58,954 nt of DNA, taken from NCBI RefSeq assembly GCF_028745735.1, contig NZ_JAQZSM010000024.1:1-58954 (forward strand). Direction: 5' to 3'. Shown here piece after piece: positions 1-8,359 of the stretch. The notes under the pieces are model-generated. The model ran no database searches, had not been told where the DNA came from, and worked only from the letters and a program-made list of their open reading frames with translations. The first letter of the stretch is position 1. The number at the start of each line of letters is the position of its first letter. This DNA comes from Roseinatronobacter alkalisoli (GTDB lineage Bacteria > Pseudomonadota > Alphaproteobacteria > Rhodobacterales > Rhodobacteraceae). A program made the translations under genes and the position numbers.

Positions 1-1
1 C

Positions 2-199
2 CGCCCGGAGGTGCTGGAAACCACCGCACTTGGTGCAGCGTGGCTGGCAGGCATGCGCGCGGGTGTCTGGCCGGACATGGATGAATTCGCCAGAGGCTGG
101 GCCGTGGAACGCCAGTTCACCCCCCAGATGGAAACCGCCCCGCGCAAGGCACGATACGACCGATGGAAACGCGCCGTCAGCGCAGTGCTGGGCGTCTAG
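2..199 (+). CDS. glpK: Glycerol kinase, C-terminal fragment (cut by window edge)
   Basis: Only the last 65 residues are present; the gene begins before the window. The peptide opens Arg-Pro-Glu, continues [12 protein letters not shown] and ends in a Tyr-x-x-Trp-Lys-Arg-Ala-Val stretch, which is how the C-terminus of the FGGY-family glycerol kinase GlpK runs. The enzyme phosphorylates glycerol to sn-glycerol 3-phosphate in the cytoplasm. The stop is TAG at 197-199. It converges with the sugar kinase gene at 481-1368. The 281-base gap between them (200-480) holds no convincing gene or strong terminator. The catalytic part is out of view, so another FGGY kinase is possible but less likely. Confidence 0.85.
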   Translation, partial: RPEVLETTALGAAWLAGMRAGVWPDMDEFARGWAVERQFTPQMETAPRKARYDRWKRAVSAVLGV

Positions 200-480
200 C
201 AGAACGCGGAATGAACCCGGTGTGATGCCATGTCAGGCACCACGTTCCTGCGCGTGATCGCGCAAGGCCGGTTGAAGCGGTTGTCGGGCATGCCCCGGCC
301 TGCCGCCTGCCGGTTTCGCGCCATCCGGGATGCGCCCCATGGTCCGTTTCGCGCCATCACCACCAAGGCCGGACGCGCAGAGCACAGTGCGGCGCGCACC
401 CCGCGCGATCTGCCCGTCCCGGTCGGGAATTCCCTTTGATAGAAGCACTGGAATCCGCGATATCGCGTCAGACATCCGGC

Positions 481-1368
481 TTATGTCAGCACCTCTTTTC
501 CGTGCTCCGGGGCGCCGCCGATTGTGGTGACCGCCCTGGCACCGCGCGCCACAGCCCGGTCCAGCACTGTCTGCGCGGGCAAGCCCTGCATCAGGCCCGC
601 AATCAGCCCAGCGTTGAATGCATCGCCCGCGCCTGTGGTGTCCAGCACCCTGACGCCCGGTGCAATGCTGTGATAATGCCGCCCGTTCTGGCTGAACCAC
701 GCACCGTTTGCCCCACATTTTATCGCCACCATCGGAAAGTGGTTTCCCAGAATGTGCAGCGCATCCTTTGCAGTGGCAGCCCCTGTCAGCACAGTCGCTT
801 CTTTCAGGTTTGGCAAGAACAGATCAATGCCCCGGGCCATGTCGGTCAGCGCCTCCGGGTGCAGCAGTTTTGCATCCCAGCTGGGGTCCAGCGAAACGAC
901 CAACCCACGTGCAAGCGCCGCATCCGCCAGGGCGCGGGCGTCGCGCAGGGTTGCATATTCCGAAAAATGGACATGCGTGATCCGTCCGCGGTCAAATGCG
1001 CGTGCAGCATCCGGTGGCAGGGCCGGCCCATGCCGATGCGTGACAAAAGCGCGATCGCCTGCGTGGTTTAACGCCACAGTCACCTGCGCTGCTGTATCGT
1101 GCTCTCTGGCAAGGAAGTCGGTGGTCAGGCCCGCCGCACGGATTTGTGTGACCAATGCATTGGAGAACTCATCATCCCCCAGCCGCCCCAGAAGATGCGC
1201 CGGGGTGCCCGCATCCAGCAAATGCGCGGCGGTGATAAACGCGCCGCCACCTGCGCGCAGCGACATGTCGCCAGCAAACACTTCCGTGCCCAGGCGTGCA
1301 AAATCCGGCAGGCCCGTGAACACCAGATCACAATAAATGCGACCCGCGCAGAGTACTTCGCCCTGCAT
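481..1368 (-). CDS. PfkB-family carbohydrate kinase
   Basis: This is a 295-residue ribokinase/PfkB-type kinase, expected to phosphorylate an imported sugar or nucleoside with ATP. The N-terminal substrate-binding segment has the Gly-Gly pair near residues 40-42. The C-terminal family signature DTTGAGDAF lies at about 243-251, with Asp249 as the catalytic base. A longer frame exists upstream, but the ATG at 1368 fits best: it starts three bases past the TGA of the ABC ATPase gene and gives a normal PfkB N-terminus. It is the last gene of the minus-strand operon 481-6983, so it probably phosphorylates the sugar released from the transported compound. Specificity cannot be read from sequence. 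Confidence 0.85.
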   Translation of the reverse strand: MQGEVLCAGRIYCDLVFTGLPDFARLGTEVFAGDMSLRAGGGAFITAAHLLDAGTPAHLLGRLGDDEFSNALVTQIRAAGLTTDFLAREHDTAAQVTVALNHAGDRAFVTHRHGPALPPDAARAFDRGRITHVHFSEYATLRDARALADAALARGLVVSLDPSWDAKLLHPEALTDMARGIDLFLPNLKEATVLTGAATAKDALHILGNHFPMVAIKCGANGAWFSQNGRHYHSIAPGVRVLDTTGAGDAFNAGLIAGLMQGLPAQTVLDRAVARGARAVTTIGGAPEHGKEVLT

Positions 1369-1369
1369 G

Positions 1370-2431
1370 TCAGGCACGACCCAGTGCGCGCTGGCTGTCA
1401 GGGTCAAACAGATACAACCGCCCGGCATCGGCGCTGGCCGTCAATGTGCTGCCGATGGCGGGAATGACGCGGCCCGGCGCTGTTGCCATGACTTCGTGAC
1501 CCTGTGCATCCAGATGCACCAGCGTTTCAGGGCCAAGCGGTTCAACGGCCGTGACGGTTGCGTTTATCCGCGCAGCAGTTCCGGGGCCATCGACAAGCAG
1601 ATCCTGCGGTCGTATTCCAAGACAGATTGCCCCATCCGCACGCGAACACGCACCCATATCCTGATCCCCCACGATAATGCGCCCCGCCTGTACCCGCGCG
1701 TCCAGCACATTCATCGACGGATTTCCAATAAAGCGGGCTGTAAACAGATCGACAGGGTTTTCATAGAGGTCCACGGGCGCACCGACCTGCAGGATATGCC
1801 CGTCACGCATGACAACAATCCGGTCGGCCATTGTCATGGCCTCTACCTGATCATGGGTTACATACACGATGGTCGTACCCAGACGCTGGTGCAGACGCTT
1901 GATTTCAATGCGCATCTGGGCACGCAGCTGAGCGTCCAGATTGGACAGGGGTTCGTCAAACAGGAACGCCACCGGGTCACGGACCATTGCGCGCCCGATT
2001 GCCACGCGCTGCCGCTGCCCCCCCGAAAGTGCTGCGGGCCTGCGCGCCAGATAATCAGTAAGGCCCAGCATTCCCGCAACCTCGGCGACGCGGGCATCCT
2101 TTTGCGCGCGCGACATCCCGGATGTGTACAGACCGAAGGCGATATTCTGCGCAACCGTCAGATGGGGGTAAATGGCATAGTTCTGGAACACCATGGCGAT
2201 ATTGCGCGCCTTGGGTTCAGCGTCATTGACCAGACGTCCGGCGATGCGCAATTCACCCCCGGAAATATCCTCCAATCCGGCCAGCATCCGCAAGGTTGTG
2301 GATTTGCCACAGCCAGACGGCCCGACCAGAACGACAAATTCCCCGTTCGAGATATCCAGATCAATTCCATGCACGGCCCGGACGGTTCCGTAATCCTTGG
2401 TCAGGCTGCGAAGCGTAATTTCTGCCATCAT
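1370..2431 (-). CDS. Sugar ABC transporter ATP-binding protein (UgpC/MsmK type)
   Basis: A 353-residue ATPase that powers the import system encoded just upstream. Walker A (GPSGCGKST) is at 37-45, the signature LSGGQ at 135-139, Walker B ending FLFDEP near 156-161, and the switch His near 193. A C-terminal regulatory (TOBE/OB) domain follows from about residue 240, as usual for the MalK/UgpC class. The start codon overlaps the stop of the ArgH-like gene (ATGA at 2428-2431); the ATG at 2428 is an equally good start with a better-spaced GGAGA. Partners are the two permeases at 3938-5726 and the binding protein at 5733-6983. Confidence 0.93.
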   Translation of the reverse strand: MMAEITLRSLTKDYGTVRAVHGIDLDISNGEFVVLVGPSGCGKSTTLRMLAGLEDISGGELRIAGRLVNDAEPKARNIAMVFQNYAIYPHLTVAQNIAFGLYTSGMSRAQKDARVAEVAGMLGLTDYLARRPAALSGGQRQRVAIGRAMVRDPVAFLFDEPLSNLDAQLRAQMRIEIKRLHQRLGTTIVYVTHDQVEAMTMADRIVVMRDGHILQVGAPVDLYENPVDLFTARFIGNPSMNVLDARVQAGRIIVGDQDMGACSRADGAICLGIRPQDLLVDGPGTAARINATVTAVEPLGPETLVHLDAQGHEVMATAPGRVIPAIGSTLTASADAGRLYLFDPDSQRALGRA

Positions 2432-3933
2432 CTTCTCCGTGCAAGGGCGTCGAAACGGGCGATGCGCCCCTCTCTTGCGGACTGCAATCTGTGTTTGTCG
2501 ACCTCTTGCGCCTGCAAAAGCTGTTGCGCGCGCATGCTGTATTCGTCCAGCGCGCTGCGCAAGGCTGCGGGGGCCGGACCGCCCGGACGGTCACGCAAGG
2601 CAATGAATCCCCCGGCTGAAACCGCTTTTGCGAAATCGGCCTGTCCCAGCGCGCTGTCACGCCCGGTGACACGCGCAAAAGCCGCCTGAAACGGGACATA
2701 GCCATCCGTCCCCAGACTGCCACGCACAGCGACAACGGCGCGCGCAACATCAGCGGCAATTTCATGCGCCATGCGGAAGGACAATCCTTCCTGACGCACC
2801 AGAGTATCTGCCAGTTCGGTGATGGTAATACAGGCGCGGTCCATGGTGTTTGCCACGCGGGCGCTGTCAATGCGGACCGCCTGCACCAGCGCGGTCATCA
2901 GGTCCAGCACGCGCCCGGCCACGTCAAAGGCACGGTAGCCTGCGGCCTGCGTTTCGCCTTCGGAATCGTTCATGTCCGTAAATGGCGTGTTGTGGACAAT
3001 TCCCAGCATCATCTGCGCCAGCCCCGCGCCCTGACTGGCCAGATGGCGCAAATGTTCGATCGGCACGGGATTGCGCTTCTGCGGCATGATCGAACTTACC
3101 TGAACAAGCGCGTTGGGAACGTAAAGCTGGCCAACCTCGAACGCAGTCCAGAACTGCATGTCCTGAACCGGGCGCCCCAGATGCAGCAGCAACAGTTGCA
3201 GCGCGGAATACGTGGCGGTGATGTAATCTACCGTCGCAATCGCACCATAGCTGTTCAGCTGCACCCCTGCAAAACCCAGATCCCGCGCCACTGCGTGCCG
3301 GTCCACCGCGAACCCGCTGGTGGTGATGGCCGCAGCCCCCATCGGACTGCAATCAACCTGCGCGCGCGCAGCCCGCAGCCGCGCCATATCCCCCAGAACG
3401 ACCTCTATGACCGCGCATAGATAATGGCCGTAGGTTGTGGGTTGCGCGGGCTGGCCATGCGTATAGGCCACGATCACTGTATCACGATGACGGCTGGCCG
3501 CGTCCAGCAGGGCATTCAGCAGGGTATGGGTCTGGTCAAGCAGCCCATCCAGACGGTACCGCAGCCGCATACGGAACAAGGTATGATCGATGTCATTGCG
3601 CGACCGCGCCGTATGCAGCCGCCCTGCCAGATCAGCCCCCAGATCAGCGCGCAGACTGGCTTCGATATGAAAGAAGTAATCCTCGACGCTGCCATCATAG
3701 ACCTTATGCGTCCCGGATTGCGCCTGATGCACCCTGATCAGGGCCTGCGCGATGCGTGTTGCATCTGCGGGGTTCAGAATCCCTGTTTCGTCCAGCATCA
3801 GCAGATGTGCCTGATCGATGGCATGAAAATCTTCGGCATGATGGGCCTGCGCGTGGTCAAACAGCGGTGCCAGAACCGTGCGCGCATAGACCGGATCAGG
3901 GAAACGGGTGGTATCTGTCATATCCATCGCCAT
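2428..3933 (-). CDS. ArgH-like lyase (aspartase/fumarase superfamily) in a sugar-import operon
   Basis: A protein of about 501 residues with the three conserved blocks of the argininosuccinate lyase/fumarase superfamily: His-Thr-Ala-Arg-Ser-Arg-Asn-Asp near 107-114, a Thr-His-Gly-Gln-Pro block around 158-163, and the flexible-loop signature SSIMPQKRNP near 280-289 that carries the catalytic serine. Family enzymes eliminate fumarate, or a related acid, from a C-N or C-O bond. No other arginine gene is nearby. It lies between the permease and ATPase genes of a carbohydrate ABC operon, so a catabolic lyase is more likely than arginine synthesis. An EDDS-lyase-like role is also possible. ATG 3933 is preferred because AAAGGG lies 7 bases upstream; GTG at 3936 is an alternative. 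Confidence 0.85.
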   Translation of the reverse strand: MAMDMTDTTRFPDPVYARTVLAPLFDHAQAHHAEDFHAIDQAHLLMLDETGILNPADATRIAQALIRVHQAQSGTHKVYDGSVEDYFFHIEASLRADLGADLAGRLHTARSRNDIDHTLFRMRLRYRLDGLLDQTHTLLNALLDAASRHRDTVIVAYTHGQPAQPTTYGHYLCAVIEVVLGDMARLRAARAQVDCSPMGAAAITTSGFAVDRHAVARDLGFAGVQLNSYGAIATVDYITATYSALQLLLLHLGRPVQDMQFWTAFEVGQLYVPNALVQVSSIMPQKRNPVPIEHLRHLASQGAGLAQMMLGIVHNTPFTDMNDSEGETQAAGYRAFDVAGRVLDLMTALVQAVRIDSARVANTMDRACITITELADTLVRQEGLSFRMAHEIAADVARAVVAVRGSLGTDGYVPFQAAFARVTGRDSALGQADFAKAVSAGGFIALRDRPGGPAPAALRSALDEYSMRAQQLLQAQEVDKHRLQSAREGRIARFDALARRR

Positions 3934-3937
3934 CACA

Positions 3938-4798
3938 TCACCCTTTCAATCCGGCCAGCATGACACCGCGCACAATGAACCGTTGCAGCACAAGAAACAC
4001 GATCAGGGTTGGTATGGTCGCAAGCGCGGCCCCTGTCATGATCATTTCCCACTGGATCGACTGTTCTACCGCAAAGCTGCTCAAACCCACGGGCAAGGTG
4101 TACAGATCGCGGCTGGTGGTCACGATCAGCGGCCAGAAAAACGCGGTCCAGTTGCCAAGGAAAGTAAAGATCGCCAATGCAGACAAGGCAGGTGTGACCA
4201 GCGGCATGGCCACTTTCCACCAGATCATGAATTCATTCATGCCATCCACGCGCGCTGCCTCGATGAAATCATCAGGCACGGTTTCAAAGAACTGTTTCAT
4301 CAGGAACGTACCGAAGGCGGTCATCATGCCGGGGAACATGATTCCCCAATAAGTATCCAGCCAGCCGAACTGCGCGCTCATCAGATACCACGGGATCACC
4401 AGCATTTCGGTCGGGATCATCAGTGTTGACAAAATGGCGATAAAGATGATGTAGCGCCCCCGAAACTTGAATTTCGCCAGCGTGTATCCGACCAGACTGT
4501 CGAAAAACACGTTTGAAACAGTCACACAGACCGCGACAATCATCGAATTCATGAACCAGCGCAGAAACCAGCCATCGGCCAGCACCCGCACATAATTGTT
4601 CAATGTCGGTTCCGCCGGAATGAACCGCAGATCGTAAATCTGGCCTGCTGATTTCAACGAGGTCGAAAACATCAGCACCAGTGGCGTGACCATCACCACC
4701 CCACCCAGAAACAGCAGCGTCCATACCAGCACCGCGCCCGGCTGCAGACGCGCGAACCAGGGCAGCATTTCGGGACGGTTGGCAGACATGTCGGCCAT
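3938..4798 (-). CDS. Carbohydrate ABC transporter permease (MalG-like)
   Basis: A 286-residue inner-membrane protein of the MalG type with about six hydrophobic segments. The EAA coupling loop (Glu-Ala-Ala-Arg-Val-Asp-Gly, then Pro-Leu-Val) sits around residues 180-205 and contacts the ATPase. It pairs with the MalF-like permease at 4800-5726. The start is ATG 4798, with GGAGG upstream inside the end of the preceding gene; the two genes are separated by one base. The downstream neighbour is the ArgH-like lyase. Confidence 0.92.
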   Translation of the reverse strand: MADMSANRPEMLPWFARLQPGAVLVWTLLFLGGVVMVTPLVLMFSTSLKSAGQIYDLRFIPAEPTLNNYVRVLADGWFLRWFMNSMIVAVCVTVSNVFFDSLVGYTLAKFKFRGRYIIFIAILSTLMIPTEMLVIPWYLMSAQFGWLDTYWGIMFPGMMTAFGTFLMKQFFETVPDDFIEAARVDGMNEFMIWWKVAMPLVTPALSALAIFTFLGNWTAFFWPLIVTTSRDLYTLPVGLSSFAVEQSIQWEMIMTGAALATIPTLIVFLVLQRFIVRGVMLAGLKG

Positions 4799-4799
4799 C

Positions 4800-5726
4800 T
4801 CAACGCCTCCGCAAAAGGTAAAGCTGGATCAGGGAAACGATCAGCAGGATGGTGAACAGAACAACCGTCTGTGCAGCGGCATATCCCATGTCATAGGATG
4901 AAAACGCGCTTTGATAGATCATCAGCACAAGCGGTTTTGTCGAATTCAGCGGGCCGCCCGGATCATTCGTGGTCATGTTATAGACCTGATCGAAAATCCG
5001 CAAAAAACCGATGGATGAGAAAACGACCAGAAACACCGTTGTCGGGCGCAGCAGCGGCAGCGTGATCCGGGTCAGAATTGCCCATTCGCCCAGACCATCC
5101 ACGCGCGCGGCTTCATAATATGTTTGCGGGATCGCGCGCAGGCCAGCCAGAAAGATAATGATCTGAAAACCCAGCCCTGCCCAGATCGCTGTGACCATGA
5201 TTGCGGGCAAGGCCTGACTGGTGGACCGCAGGAAGGGTTGTTGCGGCAAACCGATGGATGACAGCATCCCGTTGATGAAACCAATGGGCACCGGCTGGTA
5301 GAACCAGCGCCAGACCCAGGCCATGGCGGCAGCTGTGGTCAGAAAGGGCAGGAAATACAAGGCCCGGATGAACCCGTGCATCAGCCGCACGCGATCAAGG
5401 TAATAGGAAATGACGAACGCGATCACCAGACTGATGGGCGTGCCCCAGATCAGATAGGCGAAGGTATTGCGAAACACCTGCCAGAACGCAGCATCCGCAA
5501 ACATGCGCTGGTAATTCGCGGTCCCGATGAATTCGGGGCTGCGCAGCAGATTCCAATCGGTGAATGACAGATAGAACGCAGTGAAGGTAGGATAAAAGCG
5601 GATGATCGCATAGAACAGGATCGGGACGGCCAGAAACCCCCACGCCCAGATCACCCGCTTCTGGCCTATCGTCAGCCTGTCCCACCCGCGCATGCGCGGA
5701 TGGGTGAAATGCTGTGAGGATGCCAT
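4800..5726 (-). CDS. Carbohydrate ABC transporter permease (MalF/UgpA-like)
   Basis: A 308-residue MalF/UgpA-type inner-membrane permease. A hydrophilic N-terminus of about 25 residues is followed by about six membrane spans. The EAA loop (Tyr-Tyr-Glu-Ala-Ala-Arg-Val-Asp-Gly) is near residues 200-225. It would form the translocation pore with the MalG-like partner encoded one base downstream. It follows the binding-protein gene by six bases, so the two are surely cotranscribed. Confidence 0.92.
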   Translation of the reverse strand: MASSQHFTHPRMRGWDRLTIGQKRVIWAWGFLAVPILFYAIIRFYPTFTAFYLSFTDWNLLRSPEFIGTANYQRMFADAAFWQVFRNTFAYLIWGTPISLVIAFVISYYLDRVRLMHGFIRALYFLPFLTTAAAMAWVWRWFYQPVPIGFINGMLSSIGLPQQPFLRSTSQALPAIMVTAIWAGLGFQIIIFLAGLRAIPQTYYEAARVDGLGEWAILTRITLPLLRPTTVFLVVFSSIGFLRIFDQVYNMTTNDPGGPLNSTKPLVLMIYQSAFSSYDMGYAAAQTVVLFTILLIVSLIQLYLLRRR

Positions 5727-5732
5727 GGTCGC

Positions 5733-6983
5733 TTACCGGCTGCGGTCGATGATGGCCTGTTCCGCCGCGGCGGCCGCGGCCAGACTGTCCGCAGGGCTTT
5801 GGTTCTGCAGCACAACACGGTTTACCATATCAATGGCCACCTGACGTTGCGCAGCTTCGTCCACAAACCGTGTTGTATGGGCATAATCCAGCGCCGCCAG
5901 GAACGGCCCGTAAACGGGGTCAGTCAGGTTTTTATCGGTCTGCGCAACCTCTCGCCGCGCGGGCAATTCGCCTACAACCTCCAGCCAGACCTCCATCGCC
6001 TCTGGCGAGGTCAGGAATTGCAGGAAGGTTTCGGCGGCTTCGCGGCGTTCGCCTTCGGCGCGTGCCCCGATGGCATTTGCAAAATAGCTGGCATAGTTGG
6101 ACCGCAACCCGTCATCATTGGCCGGCAGTTCTGCGACGGTCCAGTTAAAATGGCTGATGCTGTTGAATGACCCCAGACGGAACGTGCCGTCGATCGTCAT
6201 CGCGGCCATACCGGCCCGGAACGCGGCCTGCCCCTCGTCCATGAAGCCGGTTGTCCCTACGCGGTCCTCGGTCTGCATGTTAGTCACGAATTCCAGTGCG
6301 GCAAGCCCGGCGTCGCTGTCATAGGCGACATTGCCATCATCGTCATACGGGACGCCGCCGAACTGACGCACCAGCCCTTCACGCCACCAATGATGATCCT
6401 GCGCGCCCATTTCCAGTGTCAGACCAACCGATGTGATGTTGCCTGCGCTATCATATTTTACAGCAGAAATTGCAGCATCGCGCAATTCGTCAATGGTCTG
6501 CGGCGGGTTGGCGGGGTCAAGTCCTGCTTCTTCAAACAGGTCATTATTGATGAACAGGGCCAGTGACCGCACAGCAGTCGGCAGGCCCCAATATTGCCCG
6601 TCACGCTGCATCGCACCCACAATCGGAAAGAAATCCGCTTCGATTTCCGCTGCCGGGAAACGCGCCTCGCTCAGCGGCTGGATAAGTTCACCAGCCACGA
6701 AATTATCAAGCCAGCCATAAAACAGCTGCACAACATCCGGCCCCTGCCCTGCGGTATGTGCTGCCACGATTCGTGTCTGATAATCCGCATAAGGGAAAGT
6801 TGTCTGACGCACGCGGATATCGGGGTATTCCTCATGGAATCTTTCGATCAGCTGGTCCATTGCGCGTACGCGCGTGTCAAAAATATACTGCCAGTACTCG
6901 ATTTCGACTGTCTGGGCCTGCGCCGGGACCACAACCAGACCGGCTGCGATCGTCAACATACTTGAAGCAAGGAAATTTCGCAT
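5733..6983 (-). CDS. Extracellular sugar-binding protein of ABC transporter (family 1)
   Basis: A 416-residue periplasmic solute-binding protein of the MalE/UgpB class. The N-terminus MRNFLASS, a hydrophobic stretch and Ala-Gln-Ala-Gln form a Sec signal peptide with cleavage near residue 23. The mature part begins with an acidic beta strand and has the usual Gly-Pro-Asp-Val-Val block. ATG 6983 was chosen over an upstream in-frame start because GGAGGTC lies 5 bases before it and the signal peptide then starts correctly. It is the first gene of the minus-strand operon and is divergent from the ROK regulator. The ligand is unknown. Confidence 0.92.
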   Translation of the reverse strand: MRNFLASSMLTIAAGLVVVPAQAQTVEIEYWQYIFDTRVRAMDQLIERFHEEYPDIRVRQTTFPYADYQTRIVAAHTAGQGPDVVQLFYGWLDNFVAGELIQPLSEARFPAAEIEADFFPIVGAMQRDGQYWGLPTAVRSLALFINNDLFEEAGLDPANPPQTIDELRDAAISAVKYDSAGNITSVGLTLEMGAQDHHWWREGLVRQFGGVPYDDDGNVAYDSDAGLAALEFVTNMQTEDRVGTTGFMDEGQAAFRAGMAAMTIDGTFRLGSFNSISHFNWTVAELPANDDGLRSNYASYFANAIGARAEGERREAAETFLQFLTSPEAMEVWLEVVGELPARREVAQTDKNLTDPVYGPFLAALDYAHTTRFVDEAAQRQVAIDMVNRVVLQNQSPADSLAAAAAAEQAIIDRSR

Positions 6984-7082
6984 TGGATGACCTCCTGTTG
7001 GCAAAAACCGCTTTTGCGGCATCGTTCAGTATTTTTGTTACCCAAGCCCGATGCTGGACGGACTACTTCCTTCTGTCAATAA

Positions 7083-7102
7083 AATAATTAACTTGAGTTA
7101 TT
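7083..7102. promoter_or_regulatory. Candidate ROK-repressor operator in divergent promoter
   Basis: The 158-base gap 6984-7141 separates the binding-protein gene (minus) and the ROK gene (plus). It holds an imperfect inverted repeat whose ends are AATAA and TTATT, within an AT-rich stretch that contrasts with the GC-rich surroundings. ROK repressors commonly bind such A/T-flanked dyads. The position suits control of both directions. This is inferred from symmetry and position only. Confidence 0.4.
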
Positions 7103-7141
7103 CTATTGCTGACGTAATCTTGCCGTGAAAGGAAACCGTTC

Positions 7142-8359
7142 ATGCGTAGCGAACCGCGTAGCCGTGTCGTCATGGGGTCCAACCCCGGCCGCAACCGCGC
7201 CCATAACCGTCGTGTCGTGCTGGAAGTTCTGCGCACGAACGGCCCGACAGGGCGCACCCGCATTGCGGATATGGCGCAGCTCAGTTCACAGGCAGTCACC
7301 CAGATTATTGAAGAACTGGTGAATGAAGGACTGGTCAAAGCAGGCGCAAGATTGCGCAACGGGCGCGGCCAGCCCCCGATTCAGTTCGCCATCAATCGCA
7401 ACGGCCCGATGACCGTCGGAATAGAAATTGCGGCCGATCACATCACCATGTTGCTGACTGATCTGACAGGCACAGTGCGTGCCGCCCGCGACATAGCCGT
7501 CACTGCCACAGACCCCGCGCATGTCATTCCCCTTTTGCGCCGCGAACTGGACGGGTTGCATCCTGATGATGGCGCGCAGGTGCCCGGTCTGCTGGGCATC
7601 GGGGTTGTCATGCCCGGCCCATTCGAAGTGGAAGCCCTCAGCGCCGCTGGCCCCACCACGCTGCCGGGCTGGAACAAGGTCGATCCGGTTGCCGCGCTAA
7701 GCGAAGGGCTGGGCATGCCTATCCAGCTACAAAACGACGCAACCGCGGCGGCAGTCGGGGAACGCCTGTATGGCGCGGGCCTGAAGATTGACGATTTCTG
7801 CCTGATTTATCTTAGCGCCGGTCTGGGTCTTGGCATTATTCAGGGGGGGCGTCCGACATCCGGGGCATATGGCAATGCTGGCGAAATCGGTCATCTGATC
7901 GCCGTGCCCGGTGGGCGGCCATGCAGCTGCGGACAACAAGGATGTCTGGAACAATATGCGTCACTTGTCGCACTGAGCGATGCATATCGCGCTGCGGGCC
8001 GCACGATGCCCCAGTCTGAAGCACTGTGCCCTGATGATCCGGTTTTCGACACATGGGCACGTCAGGCGACAGCCTGCCTGCGCCCTGTCGTGGCGATACT
8101 GGAAAACATCCTTGATCCGCAATGTATCATTCTGTCCAGCGCGGTCCCCGACCAGATCATTGACCGCCTGATCCACCTGATGCATCCCTTGCCGGTTTCT
8201 GTCGCGGCACGCGAAAATCGCGCAGTGCCACGATTGCTGCGCGGATCGACAGGCAGACGCACAGCGGCGCTGGGTGCCGCAGCCCTTCCGTTGATGCACG
8301 AACTGACCCCCGTTCTGCAGCATGTCCAACCGCAGGAACAGGAGCACACCCATGAATGA
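7142..8359 (+). CDS. ROK-family transcriptional regulator
   Basis: A 405-residue protein with an N-terminal winged helix-turn-helix (about residues 20-75) and a sugar-kinase-like ROK domain. The zinc motif Cys-Ser-Cys-Gly-x-x-Gly-Cys is at about 260-267, and a Gln-Asn-Asp block near 197-199 marks the kinase-fold active site. The first ATP-binding strand reads Val-Gly-Ile-Glu-Ile rather than the full DxGGT motif of ROK kinases, consistent with a repressor rather than a sugar kinase. AAAGGAAA precedes the ATG. It probably represses the divergent sugar operon and its own operon until the sugar is bound. Confidence 0.9.
   Translation: MRSEPRSRVVMGSNPGRNRAHNRRVVLEVLRTNGPTGRTRIADMAQLSSQAVTQIIEELVNEGLVKAGARLRNGRGQPPIQFAINRNGPMTVGIEIAADHITMLLTDLTGTVRAARDIAVTATDPAHVIPLLRRELDGLHPDDGAQVPGLLGIGVVMPGPFEVEALSAAGPTTLPGWNKVDPVAALSEGLGMPIQLQNDATAAAVGERLYGAGLKIDDFCLIYLSAGLGLGIIQGGRPTSGAYGNAGEIGHLIAVPGGRPCSCGQQGCLEQYASLVALSDAYRAAGRTMPQSEALCPDDPVFDTWARQATACLRPVVAILENILDPQCIILSSAVPDQIIDRLIHLMHPLPVSVAARENRAVPRLLRGSTGRRTAALGAAALPLMHELTPVLQHVQPQEQEHTHE

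Noticed and set aside
286-295. GGGCATGCCC palindrome
   Set aside because: Ten-base palindromes of this composition are expected by chance in GC-rich DNA, and nothing else supports a site.
233-718. A minus-strand frame covering the gap after glycerol kinase
   Set aside because: Its translation is low-complexity Arg/Gly-rich, and half of it overlaps the sugar-kinase gene in another frame.
1337-2689. A 450-codon open frame on the plus strand
   Set aside because: It lies antisense to the ABC ATPase and lyase genes, which have clear motifs; its translation shows no domain and is a by-product of high GC third positions.
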